A stretch of DNA of 45,528 nucleotides from DASZGL01 sp035938875 (lineage in GTDB: Bacteria; Chloroflexota; Dormibacteria; Aeolococcales; Aeolococcaceae). The DNA is taken from positions 1 through 45,528 of the forward strand of contig DASZGL010000021.1 of NCBI GenBank assembly GCA_035938875.1, read 5' to 3'. Positions 35,211 through 43,512 of this stretch are shown in pieces (position 1 is the first letter of the stretch; each line of letters opens with the position of its first letter). Made by a program: the position numbers and the translations under genes. The notes under the pieces are model-generated. The model was given only the letters and a program-made list of their open reading frames with translations, was not told the origin of the DNA and made no database searches.

Positions 35211-36352
35211 CGCCGCTCGAGGCGCGCGCGCTTGCCTCGCTGACGCGTGTCTTCGGCGAGGGGTCGGCGCCGGCGTACGCTGCCGAGGCGCCGGGCCGCT
35301 GCACGCTGGTCGGCGAGCACATCGACTACGCCGACGGCGTGGTCGCCTGTGCCGCCGTGGACCTCGGTGTTGCCGTGGCATTGCGTCCGTCGCGCGATCG
35401 GCGTTGGCGGGTCAGCAGTGCGGGCCGTATCGTCGAGCGGCAGGACGTGGCGATGCGCGGCGACGTGGCCGACCGGCCCCTCGCGGCGATCGACGCCGCC
35501 CGACAGCGCATCGGCGTCAGCGTGCCGCCGTTGGAGATCGCCATCGTCGCGACGCTGCCCGAGGCCGCCGGGCTTGCGTCGTCGGCAGCCGTCTGCTGCG
35601 CAGCCGTCGTCGCGGCGCTGCGGCTTGGCGGCGGCCGTCTTGCCGCGGGCGACGTCGCCGACACGGCCCTGCATGCCGAGCGCGACATCGTCGGAGTCCC
35701 CTGCGGCCCGCTGGATCAGCGCGCCATCGTCACCGCGCCGGCGAGTGGCGTTCTGCTACTCGACTGCAGGGACCTCAGCGCCTCAGCGTGTCCCTGGCCC
35801 GTCGGGGTCAGCCTGGTGGCGTGTCACACCGGGGCAACCCATGACGTCGGTGGCGCCGGCTACCGGCTGCGGCGCGTCGAGGCCGATGCTGCGCTGCACA
35901 ACATCGGAGCGGGCTCGTGGCGAGACGTGACCCGGGAGGACGTCGCCTCGGCGCGGCTGGGTGAGCCGTTGCAGCGGCGCGCTCGGCACATCGTCACCGA
36001 GACGGCTCGCGCTATCGCCGCCGGAGCCGCATTGCAGCGGGGCGACGCCATCGAGCTCGGAGAGCTCATGTCGGCGAGCCATGCGTCGTTGCGCGACGAC
36101 TACGACGTCAGCACGGCGACGCTCGAAGCCGTCGTCTCAGCCGCGACGGGCGTCCGCGGCTGTCACGGTGCCCGGCTGGTGGGCGCCGGCTTCGGCGGCA
36201 CGGCGATTGCTCTGGTCGACGATGGCGCGGCGCACGAATGCATGCGCGCCATGTCGAACGCCGTCGCCGGCGACGCCGATATCAGGTCGCACGCCTGGCG
36301 GCTGCGCCCTGTGGCCGGCCTTGCGCTGCACGCCGGTGACGTGATCACGTGA
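35207..36352 (+). CDS. Galactokinase-family GHMP kinase, apparent CTG start
   Basis: Sugar kinase of the GHMP family, closest in layout to galactokinase. It has 381 aa. Motif 1 is APGRCTLVGEHIDYADG, motif 2 is LPEAAGLASSAAVCCAA, the base Asp is in VGVPCGPLDQ and motif 3 is GAGFGGTAIALV. Galactokinases usually have GEHTDYN, so the Ala for Asn may change the sugar. No ATG, GTG or TTG precedes motif 1 at a sensible distance. A CTG (35207-35209) overlaps the permease stop (CTGA) and puts APGR at residue 29, as in homologues; the next GTG (35338) would cut motif 1. Its stop overlaps the DUF309 GTG. Confidence 0.82.
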   Translation: MTPLEARALASLTRVFGEGSAPAYAAEAPGRCTLVGEHIDYADGVVACAAVDLGVAVALRPSRDRRWRVSSAGRIVERQDVAMRGDVADRPLAAIDAARQRIGVSVPPLEIAIVATLPEAAGLASSAAVCCAAVVAALRLGGGRLAAGDVADTALHAERDIVGVPCGPLDQRAIVTAPASGVLLLDCRDLSASACPWPVGVSLVACHTGATHDVGGAGYRLRRVEADAALHNIGAGSWRDVTREDVASARLGEPLQRRARHIVTETARAIAAGAALQRGDAIELGELMSASHASLRDDYDVSTATLEAVVSAATGVRGCHGARLVGAGFGGTAIALVDDGAAHECMRAMSNAVAGDADIRSHAWRLRPVAGLALHAGDVIT

Positions 36353-36720
36353 ACGTCCTGCCCGACGACGTCATCGAGGGCATTCGCCTGTTCAACGAGG
36401 CTCGCTACTTCGAGGCTCACGAGGCACTGGAGCGTGCCTGGCTCGAGGAGACCGCGCCGCGACGCGATCTCTACCAGGCGATTCTCCAGGTGGGCGTCGG
36501 ATTGCACCATGCGCGCAATCGCAACCGACGTGGAGCGTTGCGGCTTCTCGACCGCGGCAGTGAAGGGCTGCGGCCATTCCTGGGCACCTCACAGGGCATC
36601 GACGTCGCGCGACTGCTGGCCGACGCGCGCGCCGCGCGTACGACGCTGGCGGCGCCCCATGGGCTCGATCGCTACGACTGGACGGCGCCAGTTCACGTCC
36701 ACCTGACAGACGTCGACTAA
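36349..36720 (+). CDS. DUF309 family protein
   Basis: A 123-aa all-helical protein with the family signature FNEARYFEAHEALERAWLEE and LYQAILQVGVGLHHARNRN. The conserved His and Glu residues could bind a metal, but no function is established. It starts at GTG 36349, overlapping the kinase stop. It is likely the last gene of the ABC/kinase run, since the next gene has its own -10 element. Confidence 0.8.
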   Translation: MNVLPDDVIEGIRLFNEARYFEAHEALERAWLEETAPRRDLYQAILQVGVGLHHARNRNRRGALRLLDRGSEGLRPFLGTSQGIDVARLLADARAARTTLAAPHGLDRYDWTAPVHVHLTDVD

Positions 36721-36769
36721 CCGCCCACCCTGACCACAACCGGCGATGTCGTGGCGCTCGGGCGGCTCC

Positions 36770-36775
36770 TATACT
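36770..36775 (+). promoter_or_regulatory. -10 element for the near-leaderless second plsY
   Basis: TATACT ends 9 nt before the ATG at 36785. Hexamer and spacing are identical to those before nuoA. No Shine-Dalgarno sequence lies between. Confidence 0.55.
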
Positions 36776-36784
36776 CGGCCCGTC

Positions 36785-37402
36785 ATGCCTGGGCGCGGAA
36801 GCGACGTCGCCGCCTGCACGGTGGGCTACGCGGTCGGCTCGATGCCGTTCGGTCTGTGGCTCGGCAAGCTCGCCCGCGGAGTCGACGTGCGCGAACACGG
36901 AAGCGGCGGCATGGGTACGACCAATGTGCTGCGCACCGTCGGACCGGCGGCGGCCGGCGCTGTGTTCGTGCTCGACGTGGCCAAGGGAGCGGCGGCGGTC
37001 GCCGCGGCCCGCGCCCTGGGAGCCAGCCGCGCCGGACAGGCGGGTGCGGGCTTCGCCGCCGTCGTCGGCCACTCCTGGCCGGTGTTCGCCAGGTTCCGCG
37101 GCGGCAAGAGCGTGGCCACCGCCTTCGGCGCGCTCCTCCTGCTGTCGCCTGAGGGCTCCGCGGCGGCGGTGATCGGCGGACTCAGTGCCCTGGCGGTGAG
37201 CCGGACGGTCTCCGTCGGCTCCCTCGCCGCGGCCGCCTCCGCCACCGTCGGCTCCGGGGTCGCCGTCGTCAGGCGGCGGAAGACATCGGCGTTCGCCTTC
37301 ACCGCGGCCGCCTCGGCGGTCATCGCCGTTCGCCACGCGGCCAACATCCGCCGCCTGCTGCGCGGCGAGGAGCCGCAGGTGTCGCTGCGGCGCTCGCGCT
37401 GA
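36785..37402 (+). CDS. plsY: Glycerol-3-phosphate acyltransferase PlsY
   Basis: Integral membrane enzyme transferring acyl groups from acyl-phosphate to glycerol-3-phosphate, the first step of phospholipid synthesis. It has 205 aa and about five to six helices. Motif 1 is HGSGGMGTTNVLR (residues 38-50), with Gly in place of the usual Asn of GSGN. Motif 2 is VGHSWPVFARFRGGKSVAT (94-112) with His and Lys kept. Motif 3 is VRHAANIRRLLRGEE (182-196), complete. It is therefore the better candidate for the working housekeeping PlsY. The start ATG 36785 is supported by the -10 element 9 nt upstream. Confidence 0.88.
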   Translation: MPGRGSDVAACTVGYAVGSMPFGLWLGKLARGVDVREHGSGGMGTTNVLRTVGPAAAGAVFVLDVAKGAAAVAAARALGASRAGQAGAGFAAVVGHSWPVFARFRGGKSVATAFGALLLLSPEGSAAAVIGGLSALAVSRTVSVGSLAAAASATVGSGVAVVRRRKTSAFAFTAAASAVIAVRHAANIRRLLRGEEPQVSLRRSR

Positions 37403-37446
37403 GCCGTGAATCGCCGAGGAGGGGCGATGTTACGAAGTCGTGACGC

Positions 37447-37475
37447 TTGGCCCATAATCGATCGGCTCGTATGAT
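37447..37475 (+). promoter_or_regulatory. Promoter of the surface-protein gene (near-leaderless)
   Basis: TTGGCC (37447-37452) and TATGAT (37470-37475) are 17 nt apart, and the -10 ends 7 nt before the ATG at 37483. This is the best full promoter among the near-leaderless starts. Confidence 0.55.
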
Positions 37476-37482
37476 GCAAGGG

Positions 37483-38619
37483 ATGCGGAGGGGTATCTCC
37501 ACGCGCCATTGGATCTCCGCCAGCGCGCTCGTCCTTTGCGGCGCTGGCGGCCTCCTCGGCACGCTCGCCTCGACGGCACCCGTGGTCGCCTCGACTGCGG
37601 CCGCGCCGAGGGATGCCTGCGTGATCATCTGCATACCCACTCCCACGCCCCTGCCGCTGCCGTCGCTACCGGTGCCGACGCCCTCGCTGCCGCTGCCGAC
37701 GCCGTCGCTGCCAGTGGCGACGCCGTCGCTGCCGGTGGCGACGCCGTCGCTGCCGCTGCCGACACCGTCGCTGCCGCTGCCAACGCCGACGCCCCTTCCT
37801 TGCGGGCTCCTCTGCCTGCCGCCCACACCGTCACCGACCCCGCTGCCGACGCTTCCCATCTCTGGCACGCCCACGCCTCTGCCGTGCCTGATCCTCTGCG
37901 GGACACCCACCCCGACGCCGACGGTGCCGCCAGTTCCGTGCCTGATCAACTGCTCGTCGCCGACGCCGACGCCGGTGGTGTCGGTGCCCTGCCTGGTCAA
38001 CTGCTCGTCGCCGACGCCGACGCCGGTGGTGTCGGTGCCCTGCCTGATCAACTGCTCGTCGCCCACGCCGACACCGATCCTGCCCAGCACGGGTTGCATC
38101 TTGCCCCCGGCCTTGTGCGGCGGGGGAACCACCACGCCGACCCCCAATCCGGTGTGCACCGTCCCGCTGTTGTGCGGCGGGGGTGTTACGACGCCGACGC
38201 CGGGCGGCACGACCTGCGTCCCCGGTGACCTGCTCTGCCTCGGTGCTGGGACTGGCTGCACAGCGTCGGTTCAGGGGAGCTGCGTCGTCGCCCCGGTGAT
38301 CCCGGGGAACCCGAGTCCCGGCGGGCCTTCGGGGCCGGGCTCGTCGGCAAGCGGCCAAGGCAGCTCGTCCTCGTCGGGCGGCGGTGCGCCGGGCGCGGTC
38401 TTTGTGGGGTCCTCGGCCGGCGGTGGAGGCGGGGGCTCGGGACCGTCGGCGCTGGCTGTTCCGCTCATCGTGGCGTCGCAGGACCTCGGACCGCTGTCGG
38501 GGCTCGCCCTCGGCCACGCCCTGGTGTTGCTCCCCCTCTTCGTCGTGCTGGATGTGGTGGCGTTGATCGCCCTCGCCGGGGTGGTGCGCCGGAGTTGGAC
38601 CGCCCAGGTCGCCGACTGA
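37483..38619 (+). CDS. Pro/Thr-rich surface protein with CX3C repeats and C-terminal membrane anchor
   Basis: A 378-aa protein of no recognised family. A signal-like N-terminus (basic, then WISASALVLCGAGGLLG) is followed by PT-rich repeats: seven-residue TPSLPxx units, then six CX3C pairs (CVIIC, CGLLC, CLILC, CLINC, CLVNC, CLINC) separated by PTPTP linkers. Three of these are a 17-residue tandem repeat. A Gly/Ser-rich linker (about 260-320) leads to a C-terminal hydrophobic helix (GHALVLLPLFVVLDVVALIA) and RRSW, consistent with membrane anchoring. Cys pairs and Pro/Thr spacers suggest an extended, possibly disulfide-bonded and glycosylated wall or surface protein. The start at ATG 37483 follows the promoter; ATG 37471 and 37474 lie within or just after the -10 and are less likely. 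Confidence 0.7.
   Translation: MRRGISTRHWISASALVLCGAGGLLGTLASTAPVVASTAAAPRDACVIICIPTPTPLPLPSLPVPTPSLPLPTPSLPVATPSLPVATPSLPLPTPSLPLPTPTPLPCGLLCLPPTPSPTPLPTLPISGTPTPLPCLILCGTPTPTPTVPPVPCLINCSSPTPTPVVSVPCLVNCSSPTPTPVVSVPCLINCSSPTPTPILPSTGCILPPALCGGGTTTPTPNPVCTVPLLCGGGVTTPTPGGTTCVPGDLLCLGAGTGCTASVQGSCVVAPVIPGNPSPGGPSGPGSSASGQGSSSSSGGGAPGAVFVGSSAGGGGGGSGPSALAVPLIVASQDLGPLSGLALGHALVLLPLFVVLDVVALIALAGVVRRSWTAQVAD
37678..37782 (+). repeat. 21-bp tandem repeat, five units (TPSLPxx)
   Basis: Five consecutive units beginning at 37678, 37699, 37720, 37741 and 37762, each encoding TPSLP plus two residues (LP or VA). Unit-to-unit differences are small, so the array could expand or shrink by slippage. Confidence 0.8.
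37939..38091 (+). repeat. 51-bp tandem repeat, about three units (CX3C module)
   Basis: Units begin at 37939, 37990 and 38041. Each encodes CL(I/V)NCSSPTPTPVVSVP; the third is degenerate at its end. The near identity of the DNA implies recent duplication of a Cys-pair module. Confidence 0.85.
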
Positions 38620-38641
38620 GGCGCGCAGCCGCAGTGGCGTC

Positions 38642-40999
38642 ATGAGAAAGCGGTTTCGTGGTTCCTTTGCTGGGCGGCTGCTTGCCGGCGTCCTCGTCCT
38701 TGTGCTCACTGTTCTTGTCGGCATCAGCGCATTCCTGATCATCAGCCGCGATCAGCAGACGCGCGGGTCGGCGCTGAGCAATGCCGACAACCGCGCCGCG
38801 GTGGTCCGCCAGCTGCTCGAGAAGCTCACCGCGCCCCAGGGACTCGAGGTCGCTCGCGAGCTGGCCGCCGCACCGCCGCTGGCCACGGCGCTGAGCGGCG
38901 CGGCGCCGGCGACGGACGTCCCCGCGTTGCTGCCGGCGGGATCGCGAATCAATCCCCCACACCAGTACGCCGTCATCACCGGGCGTGACGGCGCGGTGCT
39001 CTACTCGTCGGTGCCTGGCAACGCATACCCGGCGCCCGACGCCTCACTGCCGTCGATCCGCGCGGCGCTGAGCGGGCACAAGGATGTCAGCGGTGTGGAG
39101 ATCCTCAAGGACGGCAGCCGCCAGGCGGCGGCGTTCGACAGCGCCGAGCCGGTGGTCTCCAGCGGCACCGTCGTCGGCGCCGTGGTGCTGGTGGCGCCGC
39201 TCGCCGAGCAGCTCATCCAGTTCGCCCCGGTGGTCGGCTTCGTCACCGCGTTCGTCCCTGCCGACGGGTCGTCGACCATCGCCCGCCTCAACGTGCGCCA
39301 GAGTGCGGCGGTGCCACCACCGAGCGACGTCATCGACGCCATCAAGCGGGGTGACGCCGTCGTCCATGGCACCTACGTCGCGCCCACCGAGGACGGTTCC
39401 ACAACCGACGTCGCCGGGAGCTTCGTTCCAGTGAACGTCCCGGGGTCAGACCAACCAGGCGGCTATGTCGGCGTCGAGGCGCCTCTGTCCCTCTTCGCCG
39501 GGGACACGCGCAGCGACGAGGTGACTCTGCTGGTCATCTCCGGCTTCGTCATCCTGGTGACCGCCGCGCTGGTGATCCTCTTCGTCGACCGCTTCATTCG
39601 CCGCCCGGTGGCGCGCCTGGAACGCGGTGTCGCGCGCATCGCCGGCGGCGACTACACGACCGACATCGCGGTGACCTCAACCGACGAGCTGGGCAGCCTC
39701 GCCAAGAGCGTCAACCAGATGCGCCGGGAGATCGCCAGCTACGTCACCCAGGTGGAAGAGGCGCGTGCCCGTCTCGATGCGTCGGTGGAGCGCCTCGGTG
39801 GTGTGTCTCGCGCGTTGACCACGACCACGGCCGGAATCCAAGCGCTGCAACAGGCGGTCGTCGGCGCCGCTGCAGAGATCGCCGGCGCCGGGGCGGCGGC
39901 GATGCTGCTCGCCCGCGTCGCGGATCACTTCGAGCTGTCCACCACCCGCGGCGTCGAGGGAGGCACGCCGACGCTGGACTCATGGGGCGCAGAGAGCGAG
40001 CTCCTCGCCGGGCGCGCGGTGCGTGTTGACCATCCCGCTCCCGGCTGGCGCGCCGGCGGGCTACTCGCTGTTCCCATGTTCTACCAGGAGCAGGTCACCG
40101 GCGCCCTGGTGGTGATCACCCGTCAGGGCCATCTGCCCAGCGACAGCGACGTTCGCAGCCTGGCAGTTCTGGCCAACTCTGCGGCAATCGCCCTGGAGAA
40201 CACGCGGCTGTTCGAGCAGGAGCGTGAGACGCTGCGACGTCTGCGCGAGCTCGACGCCATGAAGTCGGACTTCCTGGCCACGGTGCAGCACGAGCTGCGC
40301 ACCCCGCTCACCGCCATCCTCGGCATGGCCGACCTGATGGAGATGTGCTGGGAGGTATGGGACGACGCCGGCAAGATGGACGCACTGCACGACGTCCAGG
40401 TCGCCGCGCGAAATCTCTACGAGATCGTCGAGACGATGATCGACTTCACCCTGCTCGAGGCGGACACCGTCGGCCTCAACCCCTCCAACGTCGATGTTCG
40501 TGCCGTCGTCGAGCAGGCGGTCACCGCCGTCGAGGAACGCAACCGGGAGGGGCTTCCCGTCAAGGTTGACATCGAGGTTCTTCCTGGTGTCGAGGTCTAC
40601 GCGGATCCCAACCGGCTGCGCCAGGTCCTCCGCGCGCTGGTCGACAACGCGGTGAAGTTCACGCCCGAGGGTGGACACGTCGAGGTGCTGGGTGACAGCA
40701 ACGGTCGCGACGGCATGGTGCGCATCGACGTCGTCGACACCGGCGTCGGCATCCCTGTGGAGGCTCTCGACCGCATCTTCGAGCGCTTCTACCAGGTCGA
40801 CAACACGGCGACGCGCAAGTACGGTGGGACGGGAATGGGGCTCGCCCTGGTGCGCCGCCTGGTGGAAGCGCATGGAGCCACAGTCGTTGTGGAGAGTCAT
40901 GAGGGCACGGGGACACGCGTCACCCTGGTCTGGCCGGCACGCGCTGACGTCGCCGCCGGTGAGGCAGCCGCCATCGCCCACGATCGCGGCGAGGCGTAG
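38642..40999 (+). CDS. Membrane sensor histidine kinase (extracytoplasmic sensor, HAMP, GAF, HisKA, HATPase)
   Basis: A 785-aa two-component sensor. One helix (about 12-33) precedes an extracytoplasmic domain (about 35-290) with sensor-like strands such as HQYAVITGRDGAVLYSSVPG. A second helix at 294-316 is followed by HAMP (about 319-372), a GAF domain (about 395-530, ending SAAIALENTRLF) and HisKA with the phosphorylated H550 in VQHELRTPLT. The ATPase domain has the N-box DNAVKF (from residue 668), G1 DTGVGI and G2 GGTGMGLALV. No response-regulator gene is next to it. It starts at ATG 38642, 22 bases after the surface protein, so the two may be coexpressed. The signal is unknown. Confidence 0.92.
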   Translation: MRKRFRGSFAGRLLAGVLVLVLTVLVGISAFLIISRDQQTRGSALSNADNRAAVVRQLLEKLTAPQGLEVARELAAAPPLATALSGAAPATDVPALLPAGSRINPPHQYAVITGRDGAVLYSSVPGNAYPAPDASLPSIRAALSGHKDVSGVEILKDGSRQAAAFDSAEPVVSSGTVVGAVVLVAPLAEQLIQFAPVVGFVTAFVPADGSSTIARLNVRQSAAVPPPSDVIDAIKRGDAVVHGTYVAPTEDGSTTDVAGSFVPVNVPGSDQPGGYVGVEAPLSLFAGDTRSDEVTLLVISGFVILVTAALVILFVDRFIRRPVARLERGVARIAGGDYTTDIAVTSTDELGSLAKSVNQMRREIASYVTQVEEARARLDASVERLGGVSRALTTTTAGIQALQQAVVGAAAEIAGAGAAAMLLARVADHFELSTTRGVEGGTPTLDSWGAESELLAGRAVRVDHPAPGWRAGGLLAVPMFYQEQVTGALVVITRQGHLPSDSDVRSLAVLANSAAIALENTRLFEQERETLRRLRELDAMKSDFLATVQHELRTPLTAILGMADLMEMCWEVWDDAGKMDALHDVQVAARNLYEIVETMIDFTLLEADTVGLNPSNVDVRAVVEQAVTAVEERNREGLPVKVDIEVLPGVEVYADPNRLRQVLRALVDNAVKFTPEGGHVEVLGDSNGRDGMVRIDVVDTGVGIPVEALDRIFERFYQVDNTATRKYGGTGMGLALVRRLVEAHGATVVVESHEGTGTRVTLVWPARADVAAGEAAAIAHDRGEA

Positions 41000-41050
41000 C
41001 ACCGCAGGTCGCGAATACGGCTCGGGCGAGTGGGGGAGGGTCCCCGGCGG

Positions 41051-41056
41051 TATGAT
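41051..41056 (+). promoter_or_regulatory. -10 element for the SRP RNA
   Basis: TATGAT, with transcription expected to begin around 41062-41064, at the 5' stem of the SRP RNA. No clear -35 was found. Confidence 0.45.
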
Positions 41057-41305
41057 CACCGGCGGTCGCGCTAGACGGGGAGGTAGCGGTGCCCTGTACC
41101 CGCAATCCGCTATAGCGGGGTCGAATTCCCCACCGAGGGGGTGCGTTCCCGGGTCCGCTCCGGCGGCGCTGGCGCTGACGTCCGGGTCCTGCGCAACTCG
41201 GGTCCGTGAACCCCGTCAGATCCGGAAGGAAGCAGCGGTAAGCGGTCCCCCGGGGGTGCCGCAGCCAACCTGGGCTGAGCCGGTCCGACGGGTGAGCGCC
41301 GGTGA
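41057..41305 (+). ncRNA. ffs: Signal recognition particle RNA, large type with Alu domain
   Basis: RNA scaffold of the signal recognition particle, which with Ffh targets membrane and secreted proteins. The Alu-domain sequence GCTAGACGGGGAGGTAGCGG followed by TGCCCTGTACCCGCAATCCG is almost the same as the B. subtilis scRNA. The S-domain loop is GTCAGATCCGGAAGGAAGCA near 41215-41234, with the GGAA tetraloop intact; the common form has GG where this has GA before TCC. CACCGGCG (41057-41064) and CGCCGGTG (41297-41304) close the terminal helix. Ends are approximate because the -10 suggests transcription starts a few bases into the 5' arm. It lies just upstream of dnaX, a common gene order. Confidence 0.93.
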
Positions 41306-41353
41306 CACACCATCGACGTGGGGTGCGCGACTACCTCCTTTCCGTATCCGTCC

Positions 41354-43117
41354 ATGGGATCCCGCGTGAGCATCGCCCTCTATCGCAAATATCGCTCGGC
41401 CACCTTTGCCGACCTCATCGGCCAGGAGCACGTGGCCACCACGCTGCGCAACGAGGTACGTCGCGGTGAGGTCGCCCATGCCTATCTCTTCGCCGGCATC
41501 AGAGGCACGGGAAAGACATCGAGCGCGCGGATCCTGGCGCGCGCGGTCACCTGCCTCGACAAGCGAGACGGCGAACCGTGCAACGTCTGCGACGCGTGCG
41601 TCGAGGTTCTCGGCGGCGCTGCCATCGACGTGCTCGAGATCGACGCCGCGAGCAATCGGGGCATCGACGAGATGCGTGACCTGCGCGAGAAGGTGAAGTT
41701 CCTGCCCGCGTCGCTGTCGCACAAGGTGTACATCATCGACGAGGCGCACATGCTCACCCCCGAGGCGTGGAACGCGTTTCTCAAGACGCTCGAGGAACCG
41801 CCACCCCACGTGCTCTTCGTCCTGTGCACCACCGAGCCGCACAAAGTCCCAGAGACGGTGCGCTCGCGCGTACAGCGATTCGACTTCCGCCGCGTGCAGC
41901 GCGCCGACATTGCCGCCCACCTGGGCACCATCGCCGCCCGCGAAGAGGTGGCCGCCGACGCTGACGCGCTCGATCTCCTCGCCGGCGCGGCGCAGGGAAG
42001 CGTGCGCGACGCACTCTCGCTCCTCGACCAGGTGATCGGCGCCGGCGAGCGGCCCATCGGGATCGTCGCCGTGCGGCGCGCGCTGGGACTCGCTGATCCC
42101 GCGACGCTCCGCGCGATGCTCGTCGCCGTGGCCGGTGGCGACGCGGCCGCCGCGCTGCGCAGCGCTGCCCTGGCGTTCGACGCCGGCGCCGACTCGCGAC
42201 AGCTGCTCCGCGAGATGGGGCGGATGAGCCGGTCCGCCGAGCTCGTCGCCCTGGGGGTCCGTGATGCCGCCGACCTGGCCGCCGACGAGGTCGCCACCGC
42301 CGACCAGATGGCGGCGGCGGCGCCCCGAGGGCTGTGGGTCGACGCCCTCCAGCTCATCGGCGAGGCCGAAATCAATCTGCGCCAGCCAGTCGACTCGCGC
42401 CTCCAGGTGGAACTCTGCCTGCTCCGGCTGTGCCAGGTCGCCCGCGGTGGGGCCGATGACGTTGCCTCCGAGGTCGCCCGGTTGCGCGACCGGGTGGACC
42501 GCCTCGAGGGTGGCAGCGGCGTCGTTGGAGGCACGGCTGCCGCGCCGGCCGAGGTGGCCCCGCCGCCGCCGTCCGAGCCGCCCCTGGTGATCAACGCCGC
42601 GGGCGTCGTCGTCGATGGCGGAGACGCCGGCGCCAACGCGGATGCCGGCACTGATGCCGATGCCGGCGCCGACGGTGAGACACCGCCCGCACCGCCGGAG
42701 GCAGCGTTCGTCGCGAGCCGACCTGTCGACGGAACCGGCGACGTCTCCGCCTGGGCGGCACGGTGGAGTGTGGTCATCGACGCCGTCAACCGCCGCGACC
42801 CGATGCTCGCCGGCGTGCTCCGCTCCTGCCAACCAGTGGATGCCGGACCGGGCCGCCTGGTCATCGGGGCTCCGTTCGGCTTCCACCTCGAGCGCCTTCG
42901 GGACGTGCAAAAGGCTCCGCTTCTCGCCGAAGCGGTGGCCGAGATCGCCGGGGCGCCGTGCAGCGTCGAGGCTGTGTTCAGCGGCGCCGAGAAGCCGACC
43001 GCCGCAGCCCCCGACGGCGAATCCAGCGACGCCACCCAGGCGGCCCTCGCCGCCTTCCCGGGAAGCCGGATCACCGGGACCAGGTTGCGTGACAGCAGCC
43101 TCGAGCTGCCGCACTAG
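41354..43117 (+). CDS. dnaX: DNA polymerase III subunit gamma/tau
   Basis: Clamp-loader ATPase of the replisome. From ATG 41354 it has 587 aa. Walker A is GIRGTGKT (48-55), zinc cysteines are C67, C76, C79 and C82, Walker B is VYIIDEAH (125-132) and sensor 1 is TTEPHKVP. After the clamp-loader fold (to about 365) comes an Ala/Pro linker with an acidic Ala/Asp/Gly repeat (GANADAGTDADAGADG) and a C-terminal domain around VSAWAARWSVVIDAVNRRDP. The start is uncertain: ATG 41354 (MGSRVSIALYRKYR) or GTG 41366 (MSIALYRKYR, closer to homologues). No good ribosome binding site precedes either. No frameshift signal was identified. Confidence 0.94.
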   Translation: MGSRVSIALYRKYRSATFADLIGQEHVATTLRNEVRRGEVAHAYLFAGIRGTGKTSSARILARAVTCLDKRDGEPCNVCDACVEVLGGAAIDVLEIDAASNRGIDEMRDLREKVKFLPASLSHKVYIIDEAHMLTPEAWNAFLKTLEEPPPHVLFVLCTTEPHKVPETVRSRVQRFDFRRVQRADIAAHLGTIAAREEVAADADALDLLAGAAQGSVRDALSLLDQVIGAGERPIGIVAVRRALGLADPATLRAMLVAVAGGDAAAALRSAALAFDAGADSRQLLREMGRMSRSAELVALGVRDAADLAADEVATADQMAAAAPRGLWVDALQLIGEAEINLRQPVDSRLQVELCLLRLCQVARGGADDVASEVARLRDRVDRLEGGSGVVGGTAAAPAEVAPPPPSEPPLVINAAGVVVDGGDAGANADAGTDADAGADGETPPAPPEAAFVASRPVDGTGDVSAWAARWSVVIDAVNRRDPMLAGVLRSCQPVDAGPGRLVIGAPFGFHLERLRDVQKAPLLAEAVAEIAGAPCSVEAVFSGAEKPTAAAPDGESSDATQAALAAFPGSRITGTRLRDSSLELPH

Positions 43118-43181
43118 ACTCGACGCTGACGGCGGACGGCCCTCGCCGACCCCACCAATGTCGTTTTCGCGGGAGGCGCGC

Positions 43182-43490
43182 GTGCAGAACTCCAAGATGC
43201 TCAAGCAGCTCCAGCAGATGCAGACGCGCATGGCAAAGATGCAGGAGGAGCTGGAGGCGGCGACCGTCACCGGCAGCGCGGGCGGTGGCGCGGTCTCGGT
43301 GATGGTCAATGGCCACCAGAAGGTCCTCGCCGTCACCATCGCGCCCGAGGCTCTCGAGGAGGGGAGCGAGCTTCTCGCCGACATGGTCATGGCTGCCTGC
43401 AACGACGCCCTGGACCGCTCCCGAGAGCAGGCGGCGCAGCAGATGGGCCAGCTGACCGCCGGCCTGGGTCTCCCCCCGGGGCTGATCTGA
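43182..43490 (+). CDS. ybaB: YbaB/EbfC family nucleoid-associated protein
   Basis: Small DNA-binding protein that often sits between dnaX and recR. It has 102 aa. The N-terminal coiled coil reads KMLKQLQQMQTRMAKMQEEL, the sheet contains VSVMVNGHQKVLAVTIAPEA, and the end is GLGLPPGLI. GTG 43182 was chosen as start because GGGAGG (43171-43176) lies 5 nt upstream; an ATG at 43158 is in frame but has no such site. It probably binds DNA as a dimer, with a possible link to repair. Confidence 0.92.
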   Translation: MQNSKMLKQLQQMQTRMAKMQEELEAATVTGSAGGGAVSVMVNGHQKVLAVTIAPEALEEGSELLADMVMAACNDALDRSREQAAQQMGQLTAGLGLPPGLI

Positions 43491-43512
43491 GCTCGCCGCT
43501 CAGGGGCGAAGC

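Noticed and set aside
37678..38091. Regular repeats that could suggest a CRISPR array
   Set aside because: They are tandem, in frame and without unique spacers, and they encode repeated peptide units.
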